Positions 7,985-18,314 of a DNA stretch of 39,457 nucleotides are shown here, piece after piece (positions within the stretch are counted from its first letter, which is position 1; every line of letters begins with the position of its first letter). The notes under the pieces were generated by a model, which did no database searches, was not told where the DNA came from, and saw only the letters and a program-made list of their open reading frames with translations. A program made the translations under genes and the position numbers. The stretch is from Comamonas sp. lk (GTDB lineage: Bacteria > Bacteroidota > Bacteroidia > Chitinophagales > Chitinophagaceae), in NCBI GenBank assembly GCA_943327245.2, contig CALPWK020000004.1, positions 1-39,457 of the forward strand, written 5' to 3'.

Positions 7985-9520
7985 ATGGAAGCAAAGGTTA
8001 GAGTAAGGTTTGCACCCTCTCCTACGGGTGGGTTACACCTAGGTGGCGTTAGAACGGTTTTGTTTAATTACTTATTCGCAAAACATAATAATGGAGAATT
8101 TATTCTAAGAATAGAAGATACGGATCAATCTAGATTTGTTGCAGGTGCAGAAAAATATATTTTAGATACTTTAGCTTGGTGTGGCTTGTCTCCAGACGAG
8201 AGCCCAGTCCATGGCGGTGCCTATGGCCCCTATAGACAAAGTGAACGCAAAGCAGATTATAAAAAATATGCCGACCAATTAATTGCACAGGGCAATGCGT
8301 ATTATGCTTTCGATACCCCTGCAGACTTAGAAGCTAAAAGAGCGGAGATTCCAAATTTTCAGTATAGCAGCGCACACAGAATGGAAATGAAAAATTCAAT
8401 TTCATTGACTGCAGCCGAAGTGGCAACATTATTAAATAATAATACGCCTCATGTAGTTCGAATTAAAATGCCCGACAATGAAGAAGTGGTTTTTGAAGAT
8501 ATTATTAGAGGCGAAGTAAGATTTGATACAAGCACTGTTGATGATAAAGTTTTATTAAAAGCAGATAGTATGCCAACCTATCACTTAGCGGTGGTAGTAG
8601 ACGATCATTTAATGAAAATTACACATGCATTTAGAGGAGAAGAATGGTTACCAAGTGCTCCAGTGCATATATTATTATGGAAATATTTATTTGGGTTGGA
8701 TCAAATGCCTAAATGGGCACATTTGCCTTTAATTTTAAAACCAGACGGTCATGGAAAACTTAGCAAGCGTGATGGCGAACGATTAGGTTTCCCTGTATTT
8801 GCAATGGACTGGACCGACCCTATCACAAAGGAAACCACCATTGGATTTAAAGAAAAAGGTTTCTTGCCGGAAGCGTTTATTAATTTATTGGCCTTATTAG
8901 GATGGAATGACGGCACCGATAAAGAAATTTTCACAATGGAAGAACTAATAGCTAGTTTCTCATTAGACAGAGTGCACAAAGGTGGTGCTAAATTTGATTA
9001 TGAAAAAGCGAAATGGTTCAATCAGGAATGGATTAAAAGAATGGACAATGAAAAACTTTCACAATTAGTTCAACCTTATTTTGACCAAGCTGCAATTGAA
9101 ATTCACGAACACGCTTATTTGGTAAAAGTAATTGGATTAGTAAAAGAGCGTTGTCATTTGTTACCAGACTTTATTGATCAAAGTGCTTTTTTCTTTAAAG
9201 CACCTACCACAATAGACACCGCTTCCATTGCTCCTAAATGGGAATCAAAAAAACAGCATTTTTTTGAAGCATTGGTTAAGATTTATACGGACCATATCAA
9301 TGCAGGTACGCAAACTATTCCTGCTATGGAATTAGAAACGCATTTTAAAGAATTAGCTGCTTTGCATGAGTTAAAGCCTGGTGAATTAATGTTGCCATTT
9401 AGAATCATGCTAGTAGGTGGTAAGTTTGGACCTGGCGTTTTTGAAATTGCAGAAGCAATAGAACTTAAAGATGCTTGTAGTAGAATTCAATATTGCTTAC
9501 TATTATTGTCCACGAATTAA
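7985..9520 (+). CDS. gltX: Glutamate--tRNA ligase
   Basis: 511 residues. It charges tRNA-Glu with glutamate, using ATP. The class I signature is RFAPSPTGGLHLGGVRT (HIGH equivalent HLGG) and the KMSKS equivalent is GKLSKRDGERLG. The N-terminal Rossmann catalytic part is followed by the anticodon-binding domain (WFNQEWIKRM onwards). Start choice: ATG 7985 gives MEAKVRVRFAPSPTG, close to family length; ATG 7973 adds four residues and is possible. The B12-binding gene follows after 14 bases, so these may be cotranscribed. Confidence 0.95.
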   Translation: MEAKVRVRFAPSPTGGLHLGGVRTVLFNYLFAKHNNGEFILRIEDTDQSRFVAGAEKYILDTLAWCGLSPDESPVHGGAYGPYRQSERKADYKKYADQLIAQGNAYYAFDTPADLEAKRAEIPNFQYSSAHRMEMKNSISLTAAEVATLLNNNTPHVVRIKMPDNEEVVFEDIIRGEVRFDTSTVDDKVLLKADSMPTYHLAVVVDDHLMKITHAFRGEEWLPSAPVHILLWKYLFGLDQMPKWAHLPLILKPDGHGKLSKRDGERLGFPVFAMDWTDPITKETTIGFKEKGFLPEAFINLLALLGWNDGTDKEIFTMEELIASFSLDRVHKGGAKFDYEKAKWFNQEWIKRMDNEKLSQLVQPYFDQAAIEIHEHAYLVKVIGLVKERCHLLPDFIDQSAFFFKAPTTIDTASIAPKWESKKQHFFEALVKIYTDHINAGTQTIPAMELETHFKELAALHELKPGELMLPFRIMLVGGKFGPGVFEIAEAIELKDACSRIQYCLLLLSTN

Positions 9521-9534
9521 TGTAACTTGTATAT

Positions 9535-9945
9535 ATGAGCGCACAAAAACCAATAAGAGTATTAGTTGCTAAAGTAGGATTAGACGGCCATGATCGTGGC
9601 GCTAAGATTATTGCAACAGCTTTGAGGGATGCTGGGATGGAAGTTATTTATACAGGTTTACGTCAAAGCCCCGAAATGGTAGTGCAAGCTGCTTTACAAG
9701 AGGACGTTGACGCCATTGGTATTAGTATATTGTCCGGTGCGCATATGACTGTATTTCCAAAAGTATACCAGCTCATGCAAGACAAAGGTTTAAAAGATGT
9801 ATTGTTAACAGGCGGAGGAATTATTCCAGATGCTGACACCAATACGCTCACTGCAATGGGTATTGGAACTTTATTTACACCTGGAGCAAACACCTCTGAT
9901 ATTGCTGACTACATTAGAACATGGGTAGCGGAGCACAGAAAGTAA
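9535..9945 (+). CDS. Stand-alone cobalamin-binding domain, methylmalonyl-CoA mutase C-terminal type
   Basis: 136 residues, comprising only the B12-binding Rossmann domain. The base-off/His-on motif is present as LDGHDRG (Asp17, His19, Gly22), followed by SILSGAH and LTGGGIIP, which in the family contact the dimethylbenzimidazole tail. It most resembles the C-terminal domain of methylmalonyl-CoA mutase large subunit or the small subunit of isobutyryl/ethylmalonyl-type mutases. The partner catalytic subunit is not in the window, so function depends on a mutase encoded elsewhere. It is 14 bases after gltX and 28 before the enoyl-CoA hydratase, a context consistent with acyl-CoA metabolism. No cobalamin riboswitch is seen upstream. 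Confidence 0.85.
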   Translation: MSAQKPIRVLVAKVGLDGHDRGAKIIATALRDAGMEVIYTGLRQSPEMVVQAALQEDVDAIGISILSGAHMTVFPKVYQLMQDKGLKDVLLTGGGIIPDADTNTLTAMGIGTLFTPGANTSDIADYIRTWVAEHRK

Positions 9946-9973
9946 AACGATTTTTAACTTAAATTGCTTTTAT

Positions 9974-10753
9974 ATGTCATTCCAAACATTGTTTACAAAA
10001 TTAGAAGATCATACACTGATCATTACTATCAATCGTCCTGACAAATTAAATGCGCTAAACCAACAGGTCATGCTAGACTTGGAAGCAGTCATGGATCGTG
10101 TATATAAATTTCCAGAAATTAAAAGTGTTATTATTACAGGAGCAGGACTTAAAAGTTTTGTTGCTGGTGCTGATATAAAAGAATTTGAAGCACTTTCAAA
10201 AGAAGCGGCCATTGCCGTTGCAAAAAAAGGGCAATCGGTGTTTGCTAAAATTGAAAATTCACCTAAACCAATAATAGCTTGTGTGAATGGATACGCTTTG
10301 GGTGGAGGATGTGAATTAGCAATGAGCTGTCATTTTATTATAGCATCTGAAAATGCCTTATTTGGTCAGCCCGAAGTAAACCTTGGAATTATGCCTGGTT
10401 ACGGAGGTACGCAGCGACTTACTCAAAAAGTAGGTAAAGCAAGATCCATAGAATTGATTGTTACTGGAAATACGATTACTGCTGCTCAAGCACTTGAATT
10501 TGGTCTTGTAAATTATGTAGTTCCCCAACCTGACCTTATTGCTAAAGCCCAATCTATACTTGGAGCTAGTCATACTAAAGCGCCCATTGCAGTGGCAAAC
10601 TCCATAAAAGCGGTGAATGCAGCTTGGGATGAGTCAATAAATGGTTATGACTTGGAAGCTACCCTATTTGGAGATTGCTTTATCACAGAAGATTGTAAAG
10701 AAGGGATTCAAGCATTTATAGATAAAAGAAAGCCTGATTTTAAAGGACACTAA
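9974..10753 (+). CDS. Enoyl-CoA hydratase/isomerase family protein
   Basis: 259 residues, a normal single-domain crotonase. Oxyanion-hole segments are SFVAGADIKEF (about 61-71) and ALGGGCELAMS (108-118). The two catalytic glutamates of classical hydratases are present: Glu114 in GGGCELA and Glu134 in GQPEVNLGIMPG, 20 residues apart as in the rat mitochondrial enzyme. That supports hydration of 2-trans-enoyl-CoA in fatty-acid or amino-acid degradation, although substrate range (short-chain or crotonyl) is not determined. It lies 28 bases after the B12-binding subunit. The last codons are echoed by a short direct repeat just after the stop (10759-10775). Confidence 0.9.
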   Translation: MSFQTLFTKLEDHTLIITINRPDKLNALNQQVMLDLEAVMDRVYKFPEIKSVIITGAGLKSFVAGADIKEFEALSKEAAIAVAKKGQSVFAKIENSPKPIIACVNGYALGGGCELAMSCHFIIASENALFGQPEVNLGIMPGYGGTQRLTQKVGKARSIELIVTGNTITAAQALEFGLVNYVVPQPDLIAKAQSILGASHTKAPIAVANSIKAVNAAWDESINGYDLEATLFGDCFITEDCKEGIQAFIDKRKPDFKGH

Positions 10754-10775
10754 TTCCAGATTTAAAGGACAATAA
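10736..10775 (+). repeat. Short direct repeat at the 3' end of the hydratase gene
   Basis: GATTTTAAAGGACACTAA (10736-10753, including the stop) is repeated as GATTTAAAGGACAATAA at 10759-10775, suggesting a small tandem duplication that copied the stop region. Confidence 0.6.
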
Positions 10776-10822
10776 GTTCTGCTTAAACTTTACTTTTTAG
10801 CCCATGTTTTCGTCAGGTGTGT

Positions 10823-10830
10823 TACCTTTG
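10823..10830 (+). promoter_or_regulatory. -10 box of fumC
   Basis: TACCTTTG, an exact TAnnTTTG match, 21 bases before the fumC ATG. It separates fumC transcription from the upstream acyl-CoA genes. Confidence 0.7.
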
Positions 10831-10851
10831 CGATATTAAAATATTGCAACT

Positions 10852-12246
10852 ATGGAATACAGAATTGAGAAAGACACAATGGGAGAAGTCAAAGTACCTT
10901 CACATGTTTATTGGGGTGCACAAACACAAAGAAGTATTGAGAATTTTAAAATTGCTCAAGATATTAACCGTATGCCTAAAGAAATCATAAAGGCATTTGC
11001 TTATTTAAAAAAAGCGGCGGCTTTAACCAATTTTGATGCAGGTGTTTTACCAAAAGAAAAATGCGATTTAATTGGACAAGTTTGTGATGAAATATTAGCA
11101 GGTAAATTAGATGATCAATTTCCTTTAGTAGTATGGCAAACTGGTAGTGGTACCCAAAGTAACATGAACATAAACGAAGTGATTGCATATCGTGGTCATG
11201 TTATTCAAGGAGGAAGTTTAACAGACAAAGAAAAATACTTGCACCCAAATGACGATGTAAATAAGTCACAATCTTCTAACGATACTTTTCCAACAGCAAT
11301 GCATATTGCAGCTTATCAGATTTTAAAAGAAACAACTATTCCTGGTATTACTACTTTAAAAAATACATTAGACGCTAAAAGTGCTGCATTTATACATGTG
11401 GTGAAAATTGGACGTACCCATTTTATGGACGCTACCCCATTAACATTGGGACAGGAGATAAGTGGATATGCAAGCCAATTAAAACATGGATTAAAAGCGA
11501 TCAATAATACGTTAGAACATTTAAGTGAATTGGCATTGGGTGGAACTGCAGTGGGTACTGGCATTAATACACCAAAAGGGTATTCAGAAAATGTAGCGAA
11601 ACATATTGCAAACCTAACTGGCTTGCCTTTTGTAACAGCTGAAAATAAATTTGAAGCATTAGCGGCACATGATGCCATTGTAGAAACACATGGTGCATTA
11701 AAAACGGTTGCAGTGAGTTTAATGAAAATTGCAAATGACGTGCGTATGTTATCGTCTGGACCTAGAAGTGGAATTGGTGAATTATTTATTCCAGACAATG
11801 AGCCTGGTTCTTCTATTATGCCTGGTAAAGTAAACCCAACGCAATCAGAAGCTTTAACAATGATTGCTGCACAAGTAATGGGTAACGACGTTGCCATTAA
11901 TGTTGGAGGTTCTATGGGACATTTTGAACTGAATGTATTTAAACCAGTAATGATTTATAATTTCTTACATAGTGCGAGATTAATTGGAGACGGTTGTGTA
12001 AGCTTTAATGATAAATGTGCAATTGGACTTGAGCCAATTGAAGCTAATATTAATAAGCATGTAAATAATAGTTTAATGTTAGTGACTTCATTGAATACTA
12101 AAATTGGATATTATAAGTCTGCAGAAATTGCTCAAAAAGCACATAAAGAAGGAACTACCTTAAAAGAGATGGCTGTGAAATTAGGATATGTTACCCCTGA
12201 AGAATTTGACGCATGGGTGATTCCTAAAGATATGGTTGGATTATAA
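10852..12246 (+). CDS. fumC: Class II fumarate hydratase
   Basis: 464 residues. It interconverts fumarate and malate in the TCA cycle and is iron-independent and tetrameric. The superfamily signature [15 protein letters not shown] is at about 319-333 and contains the mobile catalytic Ser; [26 protein letters not shown] and [16 protein letters not shown] are the substrate-binding segments. The HFMDATP and IELNVFKP-like ([11 protein letters not shown]) features favour fumarase over aspartase. Length is normal. It has its own promoter, and its stop codon lies inside the terminal repeat of the structured element at 12245-12529. Confidence 0.96.
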   Translation: MEYRIEKDTMGEVKVPSHVYWGAQTQRSIENFKIAQDINRMPKEIIKAFAYLKKAAALTNFDAGVLPKEKCDLIGQVCDEILAGKLDDQFPLVVWQTGSGTQSNMNINEVIAYRGHVIQGGSLTDKEKYLHPNDDVNKSQSSNDTFPTAMHIAAYQILKETTIPGITTLKNTLDAKSAAFIHVVKIGRTHFMDATPLTLGQEISGYASQLKHGLKAINNTLEHLSELALGGTAVGTGINTPKGYSENVAKHIANLTGLPFVTAENKFEALAAHDAIVETHGALKTVAVSLMKIANDVRMLSSGPRSGIGELFIPDNEPGSSIMPGKVNPTQSEALTMIAAQVMGNDVAINVGGSMGHFELNVFKPVMIYNFLHSARLIGDGCVSFNDKCAIGLEPIEANINKHVNNSLMLVTSLNTKIGYYKSAEIAQKAHKEGTTLKEMAVKLGYVTPEEFDAWVIPKDMVGL

Positions 12247-12529
12247 TTTAGAATTCAACGTTGGCTGAACATTCCATCCTTCTCTGTTCGTCATTACGCT
12301 AAAAAGGGGAAAGCTTAAACTAAAAGTCAGAACTCGCACTACGTGCTCAAACATGCTGACTTTCTTAACGTTTAACTTTTCCCCTTTTTTTTACGATACA
12401 AATCTTCGATTTGTAAAAAATTATTAGAGTGTTTTTATTTAAATACTTATTTTTAATTTAAGTATTTAAATAAAAACTTTAGACTCAGAGTTCAGTATTG
12501 GAATGTTCCCAACTTATGAATTCTAAATT
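12245..12529 (-). repeat. Structured repeat element, copy 1
   Basis: A foldable element filling the gap between two convergent genes. Its ends are exact inverted repeats of 13 bases (AATTTAGAATTCA at 12245-12257 and its complement at 12517-12529), extending imperfectly inward to ATTCCA on each side. Inside, AAAAAGGGGAAA (12301-12312) pairs with the CCCC-T tract near 12378-12390, and AAAGTCAG (12323-12330) with CTGACTTT (12356-12363). The enclosed apical part (12331-12356) on the minus strand reads GCATGTTTGAGCACG then TAGTGCGAGTT. It is shared, with two differences in 26, with copy 2 at 27104-27129. Two further hairpins lie at 12397-12415 and 12431-12477. The T run after the main stem may end fumC transcription. 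Confidence 0.75.
12431..12477. repeat. AT-rich perfect inverted repeat inside copy 1
   Basis: Nineteen bases at 12431-12449 (GTTTTTATTTAAATACTTA) are exactly complementary to 12459-12477, separated by 9 bases. Copy 2 lacks this hairpin, so it is an insertion in copy 1 or a loss from copy 2. Confidence 0.85.
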
Positions 12530-14153
12530 AATGCACACGCTCTCCATTCAAATAAGTCTTCAGTACTTTAACATGCAAAATACTATCAGTAGGCACTTTC
12601 ATTAAGTCCTTGTCTAGTATAATAAAATCGGCCTTCTTGCCTACTTCTAAGGAACCTATTTGTTTTTCCATGCGATTTGCTTTTGCTGCCCAAATGGTCA
12701 TACCACGAATAGTTTGTTCACGTGTTAACACATTCTCCATTTGAAAACCACCAGTAGGAAAACCTTTTGCATCCTGTCTTGCGACTGCTGCTAAAAATGT
12801 TTTAAATGGATTGATTTCCTCTACAGGAAAATCAGTACCTAGTGGCAACCAATTATTTTGTTCCAATAATTGTTTGTATGCATATCCTCCTTTCAATCTT
12901 TCAGCACCCAATCTGTCTCCTGCCCAATACATGTCACTAGTAGCATGTGTAGGCTGAACCGACGGGATAATATTATTATCGCCAAAGTAATGAAAGTCAG
13001 TAGGATTTATGATTTGTGCATGCTCTATTCTCCAACGTTTGTCATTCTTTCCTTTTAAATATTTTGCATATACTTTTAAAATAGTCCTATTGGCACTGTC
13101 GCCAATAGCATGCGTACACATTTGAAAATCAGTATTTATTAATTTTGCTGCAACGGAATCAAAATGTGCTGGACTACTTAATAAAAATCCAGACCAACCT
13201 GCTTTATCTGCATAGGGCTGTAACAAACATGCCCCCCTACTTCCTAATGCACCATCCCCATATACTTTTACACCCTTAACCGATAATCGATCTGTTACAT
13301 ATCCTCCCCCAGTAAAATATTTTGAAGTGTACGATTCAGGCTTATCACTCAACATTACATATAAACGCATTTTTAAATCATTGCTTTTTTGCAAAGCGTC
13401 AACTTGATCAATATCTGAAGGACTTAATCCACAATCTGTAATAGTAGTTAACCCCGTCGCAAAACAGTTTTCTTGTGCAGCAGTTAACCAGTCTTTATAA
13501 TCCGCTTTCGTAGCAGCAGGCACATGACTTTCTACTACCCCTACTGCGTTATCAACTAATAGTCCAGTCAACTTTCCGTCTTGCATTGTAAACTGTCCTC
13601 CTTCAATGGTTTGTCCTGGTTTTACACCTGCTAAGTTTAATGCAAAGTCATTTGCAATACTTGCATGCCCGTCCACTCTTTCCAATAAAACTGGACGATC
13701 CGGAAATAAAATATTTAATGCTGCATTAGTAGGAAATGATTTTCCAGGAAAACGATTCTGATCCCAACCACGTCCTTTAATCCATCCTTTACCCGGATGT
13801 TTTGTTGCAAAATCTTTAACTCTTATAATTGCTTCTTCCCAAGAAGGGATGAACATTAAATCTACTGCATATAAAGATTGTCCATAGCCCATGAAATGTG
13901 CATGAGCATCTACAAAACCAGGATATACAATAGCTCCCCCTGCATTCACTACACTATCAGATTGATATTCTTTTAAAATAGCATCATTCGTTCCTACTGC
14001 AATAATTTTACCGTCTTGAATTGCCATGGCTTCTGCTTTGGCAAAATCATTGTTTACTGTATAGATTTGCGCATGATGCACAATTAAGTCTACTCTTTGA
14101 TTTATACAAGAACTACAAAAAACCAACATAATAATTGCAAATAATTGACGCAT
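12528..14153 (-). CDS. Amidohydrolase family lipoprotein (YtcJ-like)
   Basis: 541 residues. The N-terminus is a lipoprotein-like signal (hydrophobic 4-12, then CSSC, likely lipidated Cys16), so the enzyme is probably periplasmic or membrane-attached. The amidohydrolase-3 fold shows VDAHAHFMGYG (metal ligands His84, His86), CTHAIGDSANR, RIEHAQI and LGTDFPVEEINPF, the expected metal-site order. YtcJ-like proteins hydrolyse cyclic or linear amides, but the substrate is usually unassigned, as here. The C-terminal ADFIILDKDL strand closes the second beta-sandwich part. The AraC-type regulator lies 111 bases upstream on the same strand and might control it; this is only positional inference. Confidence 0.9.
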   Translation of the reverse strand: MRQLFAIIMLVFCSSCINQRVDLIVHHAQIYTVNNDFAKAEAMAIQDGKIIAVGTNDAILKEYQSDSVVNAGGAIVYPGFVDAHAHFMGYGQSLYAVDLMFIPSWEEAIIRVKDFATKHPGKGWIKGRGWDQNRFPGKSFPTNAALNILFPDRPVLLERVDGHASIANDFALNLAGVKPGQTIEGGQFTMQDGKLTGLLVDNAVGVVESHVPAATKADYKDWLTAAQENCFATGLTTITDCGLSPSDIDQVDALQKSNDLKMRLYVMLSDKPESYTSKYFTGGGYVTDRLSVKGVKVYGDGALGSRGACLLQPYADKAGWSGFLLSSPAHFDSVAAKLINTDFQMCTHAIGDSANRTILKVYAKYLKGKNDKRWRIEHAQIINPTDFHYFGDNNIIPSVQPTHATSDMYWAGDRLGAERLKGGYAYKQLLEQNNWLPLGTDFPVEEINPFKTFLAAVARQDAKGFPTGGFQMENVLTREQTIRGMTIWAAKANRMEKQIGSLEVGKKADFIILDKDLMKVPTDSILHVKVLKTYLNGERVH

Positions 14154-14264
14154 AGTAAATATTTAGAAATTAAAAATAACTAAAATAAAAGTAAGAATCC
14201 TACAAATTAAAAAATGAAAAGTGTAATTAATGATCAAGTAGAAATAAACAATTGAACTTATAAA

Positions 14265-15191
14265 TTAGTTCAATAACTCACAAGGCTTCAATCCTGTATG
14301 CTTCTTGAAAGCAGCTGAGAAATGCGAAATAGAGGAATACCCCAATAAGGCTGAAACGTCGGTTACACTTAATGACTTTTCATATAATAAATATTTGGCG
14401 TGCTCCATTCTTTGTTGTTGGTAATAATCAAAGATAGTGGTACCGAAAATTTCTTTAAACCCTTTTTTCAAGTAACACTCATTCATGGCTACTTTGCGAC
14501 TTAATTCTTTTATTGTAATAGGATCTCCAATATGCTGTAATAAAATTTCTCTTGCTTGATAAATACTCTCTTTACCTCTTTCGTCGGCTAAAAACTTACA
14601 TGAAAATCCTTCTGCTTTTTCATCTTCAATTACCCCTTCCAAACTTTGTAAAAGTAATTCGTGAATTTTGGCATTGATAAAAATATTCTCTAAAGAGCCA
14701 GTATAGCTGTGATTTAACACTTCATCCAAAGTAGAACGCTTGCGAATACTTAAAGGAAATATTTTAGTAAATGCATTCGGATGCTTAAATGCCAACACTT
14801 CGTCCTTTGTAGAATTTAACTTTACATTATGTACAAACTGACGTAAAAAGGTGGAAGTAAAGTGAAAACAAAAAACGTCCACTGTGCGTAAAGGGCCTGC
14901 ACAATCCTCCGTTGGCAATTGATTACAATTACCGCATAATTTATTTTCACAATATCTATTCCCTGAAATACAAAATCTCAATTCTAAAAAATTATCCTTA
15001 GGATGGTGTGCATTGTAGTGATAAACGAACATACCAGTGTCTTCGGTAGTCCATGAATCCGTAGCAGAATATCTTCTAATACTATATTGTGTTGACCCTG
15101 GAATGTGTTGATCTTTATGCCATAACAAGGCCATTCCTGCAAATTCTGCTGGTTTATTTCCCTGTTTTAATATGTCTAAGGCTTGGTTCAC
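14265..15191 (-). CDS. AraC family transcriptional regulator with a cysteine-rich N-terminal domain
   Basis: 308 residues, GTG start at 15191. The C-terminal 100 residues contain two helix-turn-helix units: ITIKELSRKVAMNECYLKKGFKEIFG and SVTDVSALLGYSSISHFSAAFKKHTG, followed by PCELL, an AraC/XylS DNA-binding domain. The N-terminal domain has no recognised ligand fold but holds five cysteines in a short span (Cys74, 81, 86, 89, 97; pattern C-x6-C-x4-C-x2-C-x7-C), which could bind a metal or sense redox. A -10-like TAAATTTG lies 5 bases upstream of the GTG; the next ATG is at residue 20 and would give a shorter protein. It diverges from gyrB and may regulate the amidohydrolase downstream. Confidence 0.85.
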   Translation of the reverse strand: MNQALDILKQGNKPAEFAGMALLWHKDQHIPGSTQYSIRRYSATDSWTTEDTGMFVYHYNAHHPKDNFLELRFCISGNRYCENKLCGNCNQLPTEDCAGPLRTVDVFCFHFTSTFLRQFVHNVKLNSTKDEVLAFKHPNAFTKIFPLSIRKRSTLDEVLNHSYTGSLENIFINAKIHELLLQSLEGVIEDEKAEGFSCKFLADERGKESIYQAREILLQHIGDPITIKELSRKVAMNECYLKKGFKEIFGTTIFDYYQQQRMEHAKYLLYEKSLSVTDVSALLGYSSISHFSAAFKKHTGLKPCELLN

Positions 15192-15196
15192 TTATG

Positions 15197-15204
15197 CAAA
15201 TTTA
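15197..15204 (-). promoter_or_regulatory. -10 box of the AraC-type regulator
   Basis: TAAATTTG on the minus strand, 5 bases before the GTG start, implying a very short leader. The 277-base gap to gyrB (15192-15468) otherwise holds only the gyrB promoter and AT-rich sequence; no known RNA was recognised in it. Confidence 0.4.
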
Positions 15205-15415
15205 ATATATAAACATGAATAAGGCTTAAAAGGTTCATTTAATGACCCAAAAATGACAGTCAACTCATTTAAAAAACGTAGTCATTCATTCCGATAAAAA
15301 GAATCCATTTAAAGGGCATTTTTAGCCTCATTTTCGGCCTCGGCATAATTCACAAGGAAATCAATTTGGGGATAACTATGTATGCTTTAAAAGGTCTTAA
15401 AACTCTTAATTTTCT

Positions 15416-15423
15416 TAAATTTG
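15416..15423 (+). promoter_or_regulatory. -10 box of gyrB
   Basis: TAAATTTG matches TAnnTTTG, 45 bases before the gyrB ATG. The A-rich leader (ACTAAAAAATTTCACTGTTT) has no Shine-Dalgarno sequence, as is usual in Bacteroidota. Confidence 0.5.
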
Positions 15424-15453
15424 TATGCATTCGAAATGCCCTATAAAAACTAA

Positions 15454-17448
<1,995 letters not shown>

Positions 17449-17555
17449 AAGCGTCATTTTTTACGATTTTAACAAAAAACCAATAGTAATTTTCAACGAA
17501 TCACAATAAATAACCTACTTTCAATTAGAAATTTTCACTCTAAAATTTATACAAA

Positions 17556-17762
17556 ATGGACACTTCAAAAATGATCAAAGCTTATTGCTTAAAAACTAAA
17601 GAAAAAAATGTACCAATGCACGACGCTGTAATAACTAGAACTGTAAAAGGTGGTTATATGGCTGGTGGTAATGATGGTAAAGGAAATAAAATGGCAGCTA
17701 TCATGAGCGAAACAAATGCTTTAAAAGCAATTGCTGACGGTGTAGCTACAAAAGGATTTTAA
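17556..17762 (+). CDS. Small conserved-looking hypothetical protein
   Basis: 68 residues, basic and soluble. It begins MDTSKMIKAYCLKTKEKNVPM and continues with VITRTVKGGYMAGGN and an Ala-rich end. The opening AYCLKTKEK is reminiscent of the AYCxKCxxK start of small DUF5679-like zinc-ribbon proteins, but the second Cys is replaced by Thr and no downstream Cys pair exists, so if related it has lost metal binding. The coding region is supported by a good A-rich leader (TTTATACAAA before ATG), gene-like codon use and an immediate downstream terminator. It could be cotranscribed with gyrB. Function unknown. Confidence 0.75.
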   Translation: MDTSKMIKAYCLKTKEKNVPMHDAVITRTVKGGYMAGGNDGKGNKMAAIMSETNALKAIADGVATKGF

Positions 17763-17770
17763 TAATAAAA

Positions 17771-17800
17771 AGCCCTAAATCTAATTTAAGGGCTCTTTTA
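17771..17800 (+). terminator. Terminator after the 68-residue gene
   Basis: AGCCCT plus AAAT pairs with ATTTAAGGGCT (one bulged A), followed by CTTTTATTATT. Confidence 0.8.
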
Positions 17801-17818
17801 TTATTCCCTAAAGATTTG

Positions 17819-17848
17819 AACAAGGCCACTTTAAACAGTGGCCTTGTT
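17819..17848. terminator. Second hairpin in the convergent gap
   Basis: AACAAGGCCACT (17819-17830) pairs perfectly with AGTGGCCTTGTT (17837-17848) around TTAAAC. It sits between convergent genes and probably ends minus-strand transcription of the DUF4870 gene; the T runs on both sides are weak. Confidence 0.65.
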
Positions 17849-17902
17849 ATATTTTGTACACTTTCTACTGAATAATCTAATTCGGTAAATTAATGACAAT
17901 AA

Positions 17903-18256
17903 TTATTTAATAAATCGAATACACATAGGATAGCGATATGGCTTTCCGTCTAATGCTTTAATTGCAGCTACTATTCCAACTACCAAAGAGAAGAATCCTA
18001 AAAATATAAGGCCTAGTATTCCAATAATTACTGCGATTAATATAATACTCACTGTGTAATAAATGGCCATGCTTATCTGAAAATTCAAAGATTCTTTTGC
18101 ATGTTCACTTACAAATGGGGATTCATCTTTTTTAACCAAATAAATAATTAGTGGTGCCAAAAACGAAACGAATATTCCTAACACATGTGCCAGCATAGCC
18201 AATGTTCTTTCGTCCTGATTAGGCGCTAAATAAGTTTCATCTAATTGATTTTCCAT
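17903..18256 (-). CDS. DUF4870 domain-containing membrane protein
   Basis: 117 residues. The pattern ERTLAMLAHVLGIFVSFLAPLIIYLVKKDESPFVSEHAKESLNFQIS... (positions about 17-64) is the DUF4870 hallmark, with an Ala-His-Leu first helix, a K/D/E loop and an HAKESLNFQ segment. Three to four hydrophobic helices follow (about 22-42, 62-80, 82-105), ending near the basic RYPMCIRFIK tail. The family resembles Tic20-like four-helix proteins; its function in bacteria is not established. It lies 58 bases after the mfd stop on the same strand and could be cotranscribed with it, though no functional link is known. Confidence 0.85.
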   Translation of the reverse strand: MENQLDETYLAPNQDERTLAMLAHVLGIFVSFLAPLIIYLVKKDESPFVSEHAKESLNFQISMAIYYTVSIILIAVIIGILGLIFLGFFSLVVGIVAAIKALDGKPYRYPMCIRFIK

Positions 18257-18314
18257 AAAATAGTATTGAATTGAGTGAATAGCTCACTCAGCTATTAAGT
18301 AAGATACAAATTAA

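Noticed and set aside
11316-11897. A 193-codon open frame opposite fumC.
   Set aside because: It lies wholly inside fumC on the other strand, and its protein is a low-complexity mirror of conserved fumarase codons.
12245-12529. An integron attC site or an insertion sequence for the structured repeat.
   Set aside because: There is no transposase or integrase frame, no GTTRRRY core at the ends, and the conserved part is the loop, whereas attC loops vary.
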